Source of the DNA: an uncultured Nitrospira sp.
Lineage (GTDB): Bacteria > Nitrospirota > Nitrospiria > Nitrospirales > Nitrospiraceae
DNA: 36,688 nt
Direction: 5' to 3'
Assembly: GCA_902500755.1 (NCBI GenBank)
Contig: CABVRV010000031.1
Coordinates: forward strand, 1 to 36,688
Shown here: one piece after another, positions 15,809-24,438 of the stretch
Position numbering within the stretch: position 1 is the stretch's first letter
Layout: the number at the start of each line of letters is the position of its first letter
Notes under the pieces: model-generated
What the model was told of the DNA's origin: nothing
The model's database searches: none
Seen by the model: only the letters and a program-made list of their open reading frames with translations
Translations under genes and position numbers: made by a program

Positions 15809-17128
15809 TCAAGGGGCCGGCCTCCCTTCATACGTAGCCCGTTCATCCTCAAGAGTCATGACGCCGTAGACCAGGTACCCGTTGTAGGCGCGGGCCGTTT
15901 CCCGCACCCAGCCCATGCTTACCATCGTCAACATGACGCAACCGGCGATCGCGATGAGAATCTTCTGGCTCGCGCGATCCTGGCCGCTCGCGCCGCCGGT
16001 CTTCCACCAGGAAGCATGACCGGCGAAGGAACGCAGGAAGAGGATCCAATTCAGCAAGCCGAAGAACACGAGCGCCGCGATCGCGAAATATTTGTTCGGC
16101 TGCATTTTGCCGAACGGATTGATCGCCGCGTCGGTCAGCCGGGAAAATACGGGAACGTGTTGTAGTTGATACGGCATGGCGAAGACGACCCAGGCGACGA
16201 CGAGCACGACCAAGGACGACGGCATGATCAGGCGGACGACGCTGCCCGGCTCGCTGCACGAACGGAGGATGCGAAGAATATACGAAGAACCCAGCACGGC
16301 GATCAGCCCGTAGAGCAAGGCAACGAGATCAAACAGCCATGAACGGGCGCCGAGCATGAGGGTGTGGAAAGCCTGCGGTTCGGCGTACCGCACATGCAGC
16401 AAGTATTGGTAGCCAATCACCGGCATGATCAGCAGCGCCCCGAAGCCCACGGCGAAGCACACACCGCCGGCCCAGCGATAGAAGCGACGCTCTTCCTCTT
16501 CCTGGGAGCGCAGGAACGCGGCACCACACAAGGCCGCGAGGGCAAACCCAGCCCAGGTCAAGTTTCCGAACCACCGGTGGAGATCGAGATCGATCATGGT
16601 CGGATTCAAGATATTGGCCCATGCCGAGTCGGGAGGGTGGGGCGTCAACATATAGGACGCGGTGATATCGATGAAGAACATCGCGACCACCGCGCAGACG
16701 GCGGCGAGCCAGCCGAATGCGAGATGCACGCGTCTGCGCCATCCCGCGAGGGACGACCAAACCCAGAGGTAGTACCAAAGATAGGCGAAGACGGCTTCGC
16801 CGAGGAACAACACGCCTTCCAGCACGAACGGCCAGAACATGATCCGAAAGATCTTGTGCCAAAACCGAGGCCAAAAGATGTTGAGCGTGAAAATAAACGA
16901 CACTCCCAGAAACGAGATCGTGGCGGTGCTCAACACCAGAACGAACGCGATCATGCCCCCCAGCCGCCGATACCGAGGCTGATCCGTCACGTACGCCAGC
17001 GTCGCTACCACCGCGCCGATCACCGCGCTGCCGACGACCAGCGTGGCAAAAAGACTGTGGCTCAGCGCCGCCAAGGCGATGGCAACACGGCCGTACATCA
17101 TTGGCATGTTGAGCGCCTCAAGGCCCAT
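15809..17128 (-). CDS. CydA-like membrane subunit with conserved Glu pair (second bd-like protein of the ACIII locus)
   Basis: 439 residues from the ATG at 17128 (GGAG seven bases upstream). About ten membrane helices. Similarity to CydA of cytochrome bd is visible at the N-terminal His (AALSHSLFA, His24), the acidic pair in WPFVLEGVLFLGEAVF (Glu104 and Glu111), a second His in LNPTMIDLDLHRWFGN (His184), and the C-terminal block GWVRETARAYNGYLVYGVM, which aligns with the GRQPW region of CydA. In cytochrome bd such residues bind hemes b and carry protons to oxygen. No Cys heme motifs or copper ligands are seen. It overlaps the preceding CydA-like gene by 11 bases. Proposed role: oxygen-reducing or heme-bearing partner of the ACIII genes upstream. 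No CydB is present. Confidence 0.75.
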   Translation of the reverse strand: MGLEALNMPMMYGRVAIALAALSHSLFATLVVGSAVIGAVVATLAYVTDQPRYRRLGGMIAFVLVLSTATISFLGVSFIFTLNIFWPRFWHKIFRIMFWPFVLEGVLFLGEAVFAYLWYYLWVWSSLAGWRRRVHLAFGWLAAVCAVVAMFFIDITASYMLTPHPPDSAWANILNPTMIDLDLHRWFGNLTWAGFALAALCGAAFLRSQEEEERRFYRWAGGVCFAVGFGALLIMPVIGYQYLLHVRYAEPQAFHTLMLGARSWLFDLVALLYGLIAVLGSSYILRILRSCSEPGSVVRLIMPSSLVVLVVAWVVFAMPYQLQHVPVFSRLTDAAINPFGKMQPNKYFAIAALVFFGLLNWILFLRSFAGHASWWKTGGASGQDRASQKILIAIAGCVMLTMVSMGWVRETARAYNGYLVYGVMTLEDERATYEGRPAP

Positions 17129-18377
17129 GGAGTTTCTCCGAACCCTGTCGAGGCTGACGATGCGCGTCGACCTGCGCTCCGGATCGATCCATCGCGGGTT
17201 GCCTGGCCTCATCCTGGAGTGAGATCACGTTACGCACGGTATCCGGACGGCGCGCGGTCTCTCGGATAATACCCATCGTGAGGTATGTCAGCACCGCAAC
17301 GACCGCCAAGGCGGTTGACAGGTGTCGAATGACCGGTCTTCGGTGCCATTCCGCCGGCGAGACGTCGGTGAACAGGGTGCGGGATCGGTACAGTGCCACG
17401 GCGCTCAGCGCCACGAGGGCAAAGGTCCACATGCGCCGCAGGTCCGGATGGCCGACGGACAGCACCATCGCCAACGCAAACAAGCCGGCAGCTACAGCGC
17501 TCCACCGCCCCGGCTTCCCGGTCGACAATGCGTTTTGAAGCCACAGATGACTGCCGAGGAATAACGAGCCGATCAGCAGAAATTGAGCATAGATCCAGGG
17601 CTGATAGGGGCCCTGCGTCAATTGTCGATAGGCTTCCGGCGCGGACGCGTTGACTGCCATGGCGTAGAACAGACCACTCAGCGGCTGAATCATCAGCATG
17701 ATGAATCCGACCAACAGGCCCGCCTTCAACAGACGCACATAATAGTCGACGTCCTCCCCTCGCGCGGCGGAGAGCCGCCACGCTGCATACCCCGCCACGA
17801 CATATCCCGCCATGACAAGGTTCCCCAAAAAGCGATGCACGACCAGAGGGGCCCAGGTCGGATTTGCGAGGCGGCTCCATGCATCGTCCCCCGTCGCCGG
17901 AGTAAGCATGTACGACCCGATTCCGTCGAGCACGGCGACCCAGATCAATATGAGCGAGGCCGCGAGGAATCCGAGCATCCGATGAATGTGTGGACTCCTC
18001 GCGCGCAAGGCCTCCCAATAATGGTAGTAGGAATAGAGCGCGAAGAGCTGCAAGAGGAAAGCGATCATCGCGACGAAGATCGGGTACCGGAATCGGTTGA
18101 ACAAGTGCGCGTTGGTGAGCGGGAACAGACCGATGAACAGATCCACCATGATGACCGCCAACACTAAGCTCGCCGTGTAGGTGACGATCGTAAACCGCGT
18201 CATCGATCGCGCGGCCTCAAGCAACCAGGGCCGTGTTTCTCCGACCGATTCGGCCAACGGCGCGAGTATCATAAATCCGACTCCCAACCCCGCGAGTAAG
18301 ATATGCAGGAGAGCGAACAGTCCGATTGCCAGACTGTTTCCGATCAGCGGAAATTCGATGGCAGGAAGTGTCTGCAT
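17118..18377 (-). CDS. CydA-like membrane subunit lacking the Glu pair (first bd-like protein of the ACIII locus)
   Basis: 419 residues from the ATG at 18377; a GTG at 18398 is an alternative. About ten membrane helices. The N-terminal His is present (LFALLHILLAG, His25), as is the second one (NPTWAPLVVHRFLGN, His181) and the C-terminal GIIRETARRPDTVRN, so it is a distant paralogue of the next gene. In place of the acidic pair it reads FVAMIAFLLQLF, so the oxygen-site Glu residues of CydA are missing. It may therefore be a structural or quinol/heme-relay subunit, taking the place of CydB. The soluble tail is Gln/Arg-rich. It starts 39 bases after the ActD-ActE fusion gene and overlaps the next gene. 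Confidence 0.72.
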   Translation of the reverse strand: MQTLPAIEFPLIGNSLAIGLFALLHILLAGLGVGFMILAPLAESVGETRPWLLEAARSMTRFTIVTYTASLVLAVIMVDLFIGLFPLTNAHLFNRFRYPIFVAMIAFLLQLFALYSYYHYWEALRARSPHIHRMLGFLAASLILIWVAVLDGIGSYMLTPATGDDAWSRLANPTWAPLVVHRFLGNLVMAGYVVAGYAAWRLSAARGEDVDYYVRLLKAGLLVGFIMLMIQPLSGLFYAMAVNASAPEAYRQLTQGPYQPWIYAQFLLIGSLFLGSHLWLQNALSTGKPGRWSAVAAGLFALAMVLSVGHPDLRRMWTFALVALSAVALYRSRTLFTDVSPAEWHRRPVIRHLSTALAVVAVLTYLTMGIIRETARRPDTVRNVISLQDEARQPAMDRSGAQVDAHRQPRQGSEKLHGP

Positions 18378-18416
18378 AACAATATAGGATCGACGCACCG
18401 GCTACGAACCGTCCTG

Positions 18417-19436
18417 TTACGGTTGAGACAATGATTTGACGTATGCGACCACGGAGCGCCGTTGTTCAGCGGACATTTCTCCTTTAAAGGGTGGCATCAC
18501 ATCCCTCCCCTCAATGGCGAGCCCATTCGTCACCGTATCGTAGAGTGCTTCTTCGGATAATGCCTGTACGTCTGGAGCGAGCAGGTCCGCTGGTGGCTCC
18601 TTCAAATAGGCGACGACCGGACCGTTGCCGGTCCCATCCCGTCCATGACAATGAGAACAGTTGATACGAAAGAGTCTGGCTCCTTCATCGAACACCTGTT
18701 GCGTGGAGAGCGGCTTGAGCACCGACCGGTTGTCGCGCGACACCGATCCTACGGGCGAATGGAGGCGCGGCGCTTCCTGCGGCTGATAGGACGGTTGCTC
18801 TTGCATGTCGCGTGAACAAGCCTCTACCCCGCACAGAAGGGAGGTCGCGACGAGGACAGCGGCGGTCGCCTGTCCTTCTCGCTCCGCTCCATGCGGCGCC
18901 GACAACGTCGGATGACGATACCGGATTTCCAGCGCGCCGGCCCGTTGCAGAAGTGCCTGTACTGCCTCGAGCCGAGCCGAATCATGGGTCAGAGAGAGGA
19001 CCACCTCAATGAGCCCATCATCGATGCGTGGATCGCGCTCGGTAGCGTTTCGACTTTCCGACCGAAGCCGGATGAGCATCGCTGCGAACGTCGTGACGAT
19101 CGCCACGAGCATCATCATTTCAAAGGCGATAATACCGACGACCGGAGGGGCCACGATCGGTTTTCCTCCCGTCACGATAGGGTACAAAAGCGCGGTGCCG
19201 GCGGCGACCATGACGCCGAGGCCGATGCCCAGCAAACCGGCTATGATCGCGATACGGTGCAATGGGACACGTGCGGGACGCAATAAGGCCGCCTCATGAA
19301 GCGGCAACGGCGAGAGGACCTCGACCGCGTCCTCCCGCACGCCCGCGTTCCGAAGCTCGTCGACAAGCGATTCGGGATAACCGGATGGCTCGAAGAGAGC
19401 CAGCACTGTCATCTCATTTACCGTGATGGGCGCCAT
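18417..19436 (-). CDS. ActD-ActE fusion: DUF3341 membrane subunit joined to a monoheme cytochrome c
   Basis: 339 residues in one frame. Residues 10-175 are an ActD/DUF3341 domain: a ferredoxin-like start (LFEPSGYPESLVDELRNAGV) and two membrane helices around YPIVTGGKPIVAPPVVG. Residues 191-207 are a hydrophobic stretch ending in a lipobox-like LLCGVEAC. Directly after comes the ActE signature SRDMQEQPSYQPQEAP, and then a cytochrome c domain with the heme site CSHCH (260-264) and a Met ligand in DVMPPFKG. In other ACIII loci these are two genes, ActE being a lipoprotein; here the second signal sequence sits inside the fusion. The start has GGAAGGA nine bases upstream and overlaps actC by 23 bases. 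ActE would hand electrons to a soluble carrier or oxidase. Confidence 0.85.
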   Translation of the reverse strand: MAPITVNEMTVLALFEPSGYPESLVDELRNAGVREDAVEVLSPLPLHEAALLRPARVPLHRIAIIAGLLGIGLGVMVAAGTALLYPIVTGGKPIVAPPVVGIIAFEMMMLVAIVTTFAAMLIRLRSESRNATERDPRIDDGLIEVVLSLTHDSARLEAVQALLQRAGALEIRYRHPTLSAPHGAEREGQATAAVLVATSLLCGVEACSRDMQEQPSYQPQEAPRLHSPVGSVSRDNRSVLKPLSTQQVFDEGARLFRINCSHCHGRDGTGNGPVVAYLKEPPADLLAPDVQALSEEALYDTVTNGLAIEGRDVMPPFKGEMSAEQRRSVVAYVKSLSQP

Positions 19437-20748
19437 GAACGAGTCCTTCCTTTTCTTCCCAAATAGAAATTACCGGGACAACCTTGACGGCCAGGGCGTA
19501 GAGAAGGACCGCCAACGCCAATGATCCGACGATGATGGTCATTTCCACCCAGGACGGGAAATAGCTTCCCCAATTGAACGGCAATCGTGGATAGGACAAG
19601 GGGGGCACCAAAATCAAGACACGCTCGATGTACATTCCAATGTTGATGAGGACGCCGACGATCATGACGCCCAACGGCCATCGACGAAAGGCCGGGCTTG
19701 TCAGTGTGGCCAGCGGGATGATGTAAATACAGGTCGCCATGAACCAAAAGGGGACAGCAAAGGGACCGCTCAATAACGCGTCCACCACCCACATGTGATC
19801 GGGAATGTTCGCGTACCAGATGGTGAGCAGTTCGGCGAAATACAGATAGGCCAGGACCAGCGTCGTCACGACCAACAACTTACCGATTTTGTCGAAATGC
19901 TCCGGCGTGATATAGCTCTCGAGGTGATAGATCTTGCGAAGAACGTAGAGCCCGATCGCGACCAGTCCCACCCCGGAATGCACCGCGCCCACGACGAAAT
20001 AGGGCGCGAAGATCGTGGAGTGCCAGGCGGGGACCAGCGACACGCCGAAATCCCATCCGACAATGGAATGGACCGACACCATGACCATCACGATCAACGG
20101 CGTAATGATCCGCAGGGCCGTTTCGAGGACGTGCCATTGGTTCTGCGTGCCGGTCCATCCGAACGAGAGCACTCGGTACAGCGGCCTGCGCCAACCGTCG
20201 ATCCGTTCCCGCAGCAGCGCAAAATCAGGAATCAGCGGCAGATACAGATAGATGGTGCTCGCAGTCGCATAAGTGAACACGGCGATGGCATCCCACATGA
20301 GCGGTGACCGAAAATTCGGCCACAGCTCCCGCTGATTGGGATAAGGAATTAGGTAGTACCAGCGCCAGACGCGCCCCAGATGGTAGAAGACGAACAGGGT
20401 GGCGATCATCAATGAGATGAACGTCATCAATTCAGCGATTCGCGTGACGGGCCTTCGCCACTCTGCCTTGCTCAGGCGCAGCACGCCCGAGATGAATGTG
20501 CCTGAATGACTCGCACCGACCCAGAAGATGAACGACGCGATATAGACCGCCCAGAAGATCGGCGGGTGCATATTGGTTTGCCCGATGCCGGTTTGGACCT
20601 GATAGGTCCAGGCGCCGGCGCCGGCCGCCACCAGGCATACCAGCACACCAACCAACAGAAAATAGGTCCAGTGGGTCGTGAGCAGGGGCGCCAAGAGATC
20701 TTGATTGATCTTCGGAATTTGTTCCCACCGTCTCTTCTCTTGTTCCAT
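19414..20748 (-). CDS. actC: ActC, NrfD/PsrC-like quinol-site membrane subunit of alternative complex III
   Basis: 444 residues, about ten membrane helices of the NrfD family. Typical blocks are FWAVYIASFIFWVGASHSGT, ISGVLRLSKAEWRRPVTRIAE, HLGRVWRWYYLIPYPNQREL, MVMVSVHSIVGWDFGVSLVP and FAPYFVVGAVHSG. ActC/PsrC proteins hold the periplasm-facing quinol site and pass electrons to the iron-sulfur subunit. It lies 50 bases after the four-cluster ferredoxin gene and overlaps the ActD-ActE fusion. The length is normal for ActC. Confidence 0.9.
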   Translation of the reverse strand: MEQEKRRWEQIPKINQDLLAPLLTTHWTYFLLVGVLVCLVAAGAGAWTYQVQTGIGQTNMHPPIFWAVYIASFIFWVGASHSGTFISGVLRLSKAEWRRPVTRIAELMTFISLMIATLFVFYHLGRVWRWYYLIPYPNQRELWPNFRSPLMWDAIAVFTYATASTIYLYLPLIPDFALLRERIDGWRRPLYRVLSFGWTGTQNQWHVLETALRIITPLIVMVMVSVHSIVGWDFGVSLVPAWHSTIFAPYFVVGAVHSGVGLVAIGLYVLRKIYHLESYITPEHFDKIGKLLVVTTLVLAYLYFAELLTIWYANIPDHMWVVDALLSGPFAVPFWFMATCIYIIPLATLTSPAFRRWPLGVMIVGVLINIGMYIERVLILVPPLSYPRLPFNWGSYFPSWVEMTIIVGSLALAVLLYALAVKVVPVISIWEEKEGLVHGAHHGK

Positions 20749-20798
20749 CTCCGGCTGTCCTTCCCCGCTCCAGGATCCTCAGCATGCAGCACTGTCTC

Positions 20799-21521
20799 TT
20801 ATGTTATCCGTTTTAAATACGTGATGGCGGGATGGGTCCCAAGTGATTCCAGTAGATGAAAGCCCCGGTCCTGCCGCGCCAGTTTCGACACCTGGCTGTC
20901 CGGATCGTTCCGATCCCCGAAGACGAGCGCTGACGTGGGACACGATTGAACGCAGGCCGGCGCAATCTCTCCATCCCTCACCCGACGACCTTCCTTCTCA
21001 GCCAGTTCTTTCTTCTCGCGAATCCGCTGGACACAAAACGTGCACTTTTCCATGATGCCGTTCTGCCGCACCGTCACGTCGGGGTTGAGTTGTTCCTGGA
21101 GCGGAGGATCCCAATGGGGATCGAACCAATTGAATTGCCTGACGGTATACGGACAGTTGTTCCCACAATAGCGGACGCCGATGCATCGGTTGTACACTTG
21201 CGCGTTGAGCCCGTCCGGTGTGTGGTAGGACGCATAGACCGGACAGACCGGTTCGCAGGGCGCGTCCCCGCATTGTTGGCACAGGACCGGCATGAATTTG
21301 ACTGTGACGTCGGGATACTCGCCCTCCCAATAGCGCTCGATGCGGATCCAGTTGATTGCGCGACCTTCTGCAGCTTCCTGCTCTCCCGAAATACGAATGT
21401 TATTTTCCGCATGGCAGGCTACGACACAGGCTTCGCATCCTGTACAGCGGTCAAGATCGATTGCCATTTCCCATTTGTAGGGACCGGGAACAGAGGACGA
21501 GGACTGTTTGGGTTCGGTCAT
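20799..21521 (-). CDS. ActB2-like four-cluster iron-sulfur subunit
   Basis: 240 residues with four cysteine clusters: CTGCEACVVAC, CQQCGDAPCEPVC, CIGVRYCGNNC and CTFC with a later ACVQSCP. This is the NrfC/PsrB/ActB2 pattern, a wire of [4Fe-4S] or [3Fe-4S] clusters between the membrane subunit and the catalytic-type subunit. There is no signal peptide; export with the Tat-bearing partner is the usual route. In many ACIII loci this domain is fused to the molybdopterin-like part as one ActB; here it is a separate gene. The ATG has AAAGGAG, whose bases include the stop codon of the preceding gene, so the two are coupled. Confidence 0.9.
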   Translation of the reverse strand: MTEPKQSSSSVPGPYKWEMAIDLDRCTGCEACVVACHAENNIRISGEQEAAEGRAINWIRIERYWEGEYPDVTVKFMPVLCQQCGDAPCEPVCPVYASYHTPDGLNAQVYNRCIGVRYCGNNCPYTVRQFNWFDPHWDPPLQEQLNPDVTVRQNGIMEKCTFCVQRIREKKELAEKEGRRVRDGEIAPACVQSCPTSALVFGDRNDPDSQVSKLARQDRGFHLLESLGTHPAITYLKRIT

Positions 21522-21524
21522 GGC

Positions 21525-23762
21525 CTACTCCTTTCCGGAACCGCGGATCCACGTGTTGATCCGATCGATGCCGATCAGATCCCGCATTGCGTGCATCTCT
21601 CGTTGCTCGATCATCGTGAGTGATCCTGTTCGTCCGGTGGCCTCGATGCGCACGCGAGTCGCGGCCGTTGCCAGCCGACCCGAGTCACGGTCGAACAGCG
21701 CCCCCAACAGGGCCAGCGGATTGACTCCGCGATTGGCAGCATACCGTCCATAAGTCCGATGGCCCTGACCGATGGGAACAGCGATCAGGTCGGGACGGAT
21801 TCCAGGGAAGTGAACGGCCGGTATGTCGAGGAAGCCGTGCGGTGAGGTCACGCGGATCAGGTCTCCTTGTCGAATACCTCGCGACATGGCTGTCTTGGGA
21901 TTGATTTCAGCCCAGGTTGCCCAGACCACCGTTGTGAGAGGATCGGGCATTTCCTGGAGCCACGGAAGGTTCGCGCCTTCGCCGTACCCTAGAGCGAGCG
22001 AGGGATACGGGTAAAAGTAGAACGGAAATTCAGCGGCATCACCGTCGAACAGAGCCGATTCATATTCATAGCCCGGCGAACGACGGTCCTGCCCAGGAGA
22101 CTGGACCCCGCGCGCCGGCCCCCACCAACCGCCCTCTTTGAGTCGCTCAATCCACGCGGTTTCAAACCAATCCGGCTCGTTGGTTCGATTTCGCTGTGAT
22201 AACAAGGCTTCCCAGTTCGATCTGATGGCGTCGCGGATGGTTTCATGGGATAAAATCTCGGGCACGCCTTCATCGATACTCCGACCGACTTCCATCATCA
22301 CATCGCCGACGGCTCGAGTGTCATAGAGAGGCCTGACCACCGGCTGGGCGAGCCCTACGGCCGGCACCCTCCCTTCGTCGAGGTGCTCATGATCACTCCA
22401 GGCTTCCAGAGAAACGTGATCGGGAAGAATCAGGTCTGCCAGATCCGTAGACTCATCCATGAAGGAGTTGAAACTCACGATGAATTCCGCGCGCTCGAAG
22501 AGCCGGCGCACAGGGATCGACGGGGGAATCGTGTGTAGTGGATTGCAATGATGGAGATGCACCAGAGGAAACCGGCCGGCATCCGCCTCGTTGATCAGCT
22601 CCAAAAAGCCCCGCTCGCTGATCGGAGCTTCCTTCTGGTCGAATATCGACGGGTTCATGCTCTCAAAGAATCGCACCCCACCCGGCTTCCCCACCCTGTC
22701 TCTGATCATGTTAAGAGCGTTGACCGCGGTAAGCGCCGCCGTTCCGTTGGTATGGGCCGATGCCGGGCCGCCGGCGATCGCTACGGGCGCTTGAGCCGAA
22801 CTGAATTCGACCGCGAGCCGTTCGATATCATCGTAACCGACTTCGGTTCGCCGAACGATTTCGTTCAAATCGAACGCCTTAAAGAGGTCTGGGTACGCGT
22901 CACTATTCCCGACGTCGGTCGACGTGTCCTGCCTTGTGAGCAACAGCTGTCCTATTCCGATCGCGAGCAAGCCTTCTGTGCCGGGATGGATGGGAATCCA
23001 TCGATCGGCGTTCGCCGCCGACAGAGACATGCGGGGTTCGACTTGGATGAGGCGGCCCCGGACGGCTGGGCGTCCTTGTCGCATCTGGCCATAGGCAATC
23101 CCCATTGCCACCGGAGAGCGCCAATGTTCGAGCAGCGGAGCGCCGAACGACAAAACGTAATCGCTTTCTGCAAGATCGAAATCAGGCACCACTTGCCGTC
23201 CGAACCTCGCGTCAACGGCGCTGATCAATGCATGATCGACCAAGGGATCATGGATGACCAGAGGCCCGCCGATGTGATCCATGAATGCTTTCACGACCTG
23301 CGCGGTCGTGCCTGAGAGGGGTCCGCTCAGCATCAAAGCATGTCCGCGATGAGTCTGTAGACGCTCGCGCCAACTTGCGATCCCCTCATCCCAGGAGATC
23401 GGCTCAAACCTTCCCTCGCCTCGCTTGCCGGCTCGCCTCAACGGACCGCGAATGCGATCAGGGTTGTATAGCCGTTGCAGACTCGCGTGACCCCGAGCGC
23501 AGAGTTTTCCCCGATTGATCGGGTGACTCGGATTGCCCTCGATTTTCTTGGCTCGTCCTTCCATGACTCGAACGAGAATGCCGCATCCGGCAGGACATTC
23601 CCCGCAGACAGACGCATACCAATCGGCAACCCCTGGCACGATCTGATCGTCCGGAAGAAGATAAGGGACAAGCTGGTGAACATTTTCTTTACATCCAGGG
23701 ATGAGCGAGCCGGCTGTGGTTGCACCGGCCAACTTGAGGAACGTTCGTCGTCGAAGATCCAC
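21525..23762 (-). CDS. ActB1-like molybdopterin-oxidoreductase-family subunit, Tat-exported, with Cys cluster motif
   Basis: 745 residues. It begins with a Tat signal (RRRTFLKLAGATTAG) and a lipobox-like LIPGCKEN. An N-terminal [4Fe-4S] motif follows: Cys53, Cys56, Cys60 and Cys88 (CGECPAGC, then GKLCARG). The middle region (DFDLAESDYVLSFGAPLLEH, SADVV-like positions, NPSIFDQKEAP, LILPDHVSLEAWSDHEH) matches the ActB1/PsrA type. In characterised ACIII the B1 domain carries no molybdenum cofactor; no clear Cys/Ser metal ligand was recognised here. The start is GTG, with TAG as the preceding in-frame codon and GGAGG six bases away. Proposed role: periplasmic scaffold and electron relay between the pentaheme cytochrome and the iron-sulfur subunit. 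Confidence 0.87.
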   Translation of the reverse strand: MDLRRRTFLKLAGATTAGSLIPGCKENVHQLVPYLLPDDQIVPGVADWYASVCGECPAGCGILVRVMEGRAKKIEGNPSHPINRGKLCARGHASLQRLYNPDRIRGPLRRAGKRGEGRFEPISWDEGIASWRERLQTHRGHALMLSGPLSGTTAQVVKAFMDHIGGPLVIHDPLVDHALISAVDARFGRQVVPDFDLAESDYVLSFGAPLLEHWRSPVAMGIAYGQMRQGRPAVRGRLIQVEPRMSLSAANADRWIPIHPGTEGLLAIGIGQLLLTRQDTSTDVGNSDAYPDLFKAFDLNEIVRRTEVGYDDIERLAVEFSSAQAPVAIAGGPASAHTNGTAALTAVNALNMIRDRVGKPGGVRFFESMNPSIFDQKEAPISERGFLELINEADAGRFPLVHLHHCNPLHTIPPSIPVRRLFERAEFIVSFNSFMDESTDLADLILPDHVSLEAWSDHEHLDEGRVPAVGLAQPVVRPLYDTRAVGDVMMEVGRSIDEGVPEILSHETIRDAIRSNWEALLSQRNRTNEPDWFETAWIERLKEGGWWGPARGVQSPGQDRRSPGYEYESALFDGDAAEFPFYFYPYPSLALGYGEGANLPWLQEMPDPLTTVVWATWAEINPKTAMSRGIRQGDLIRVTSPHGFLDIPAVHFPGIRPDLIAVPIGQGHRTYGRYAANRGVNPLALLGALFDRDSGRLATAATRVRIEATGRTGSLTMIEQREMHAMRDLIGIDRINTWIRGSGKE

Positions 23763-23812
23763 CTACATCCTCCCTCCAGGATGAACAGTACCCATTCATG
23801 ACCGCTGCCGCT

Positions 23813-24376
23813 TCACTTATGACAGGTCAGACAGTCGAGCGATCCCCCTTGTTGTCGATGGCAGGACAGACACCATCCCATTTCGAAGCTCGAAGCCCTG
23901 GGTGTGTGCGGCATCTCCTCCACTCTGCCATGACAGTGGACACAGTCCACTCCATGATGGAGATGCATCTCATGCGTAAAATAGACGAAATCCGGAAGGC
24001 GCTGGAGCCGGATCCACTGAATCGGCGTCCCATTTTCCCAATACCCCAGAAGTTTCTTGGTTTCGGGTGTTTCTTCCCCGAGGTTTTGGTGGCATCCCAT
24101 GCAGAGCTGCATGGACGGGACACCGGCGACGGATGAGACATGCGCATAGCGATGGCAAAACAGACAGGATATCTCCAATTGACCGGCATGGAATTTGTGG
24201 CTGAAAGACACGGGCTGAATGTCCTGTGCCGAACTGTCGGCGGCCCCGCTGGCATACAACAATCCTACGACCAGCGCGACGCCTCCGCAGACAAGGAGAA
24301 TGATCGCCGCTTTCCCGACGGAGCTCCATGCAAAGGGTATATTTGTCATCCTCTTTATGAAATCTTCCGTTGTCAT
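23813..24376 (-). CDS. actA: ActA-like membrane-anchored pentaheme cytochrome c
   Basis: 187 residues. One membrane helix (AIILLVCGGVALVVGLLYA) anchors a periplasmic domain with five CxxCH motifs: CLFCH, CMGCH, CVHCH, CLSCH and CLTCH. Extra His residues (FSHKFHAG, FTHEMHLHHG) are likely sixth ligands. Five hemes and a single N-terminal helix are the hallmarks of ActA in alternative complex III; the related QrcA has six. The start used is the ATG at 24376; a GTG at 24382 and an ATG at 24355 are alternatives and none has a strong ribosome binding site. It is the first gene of the ACIII cluster, 50 bases before the B1-like gene. Confidence 0.88.
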   Translation of the reverse strand: MTTEDFIKRMTNIPFAWSSVGKAAIILLVCGGVALVVGLLYASGAADSSAQDIQPVSFSHKFHAGQLEISCLFCHRYAHVSSVAGVPSMQLCMGCHQNLGEETPETKKLLGYWENGTPIQWIRLQRLPDFVYFTHEMHLHHGVDCVHCHGRVEEMPHTPRASSFEMGWCLSCHRQQGGSLDCLTCHK

Positions 24377-24438
24377 TATCACTGGTCCAATTCCCGCGTG
24401 CTGCGGAGTAGGTCACGAATGTGATGACCAAGACGTGA

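Noticed and set aside
21525-24376. Reading the multi-heme, molybdo-like and NrfD-like genes as a polysulfide reductase or Qrc complex
   Set aside because: Five (not six) hemes in the cytochrome and the presence of DUF3341 and ActE-type sequences point to alternative complex III.
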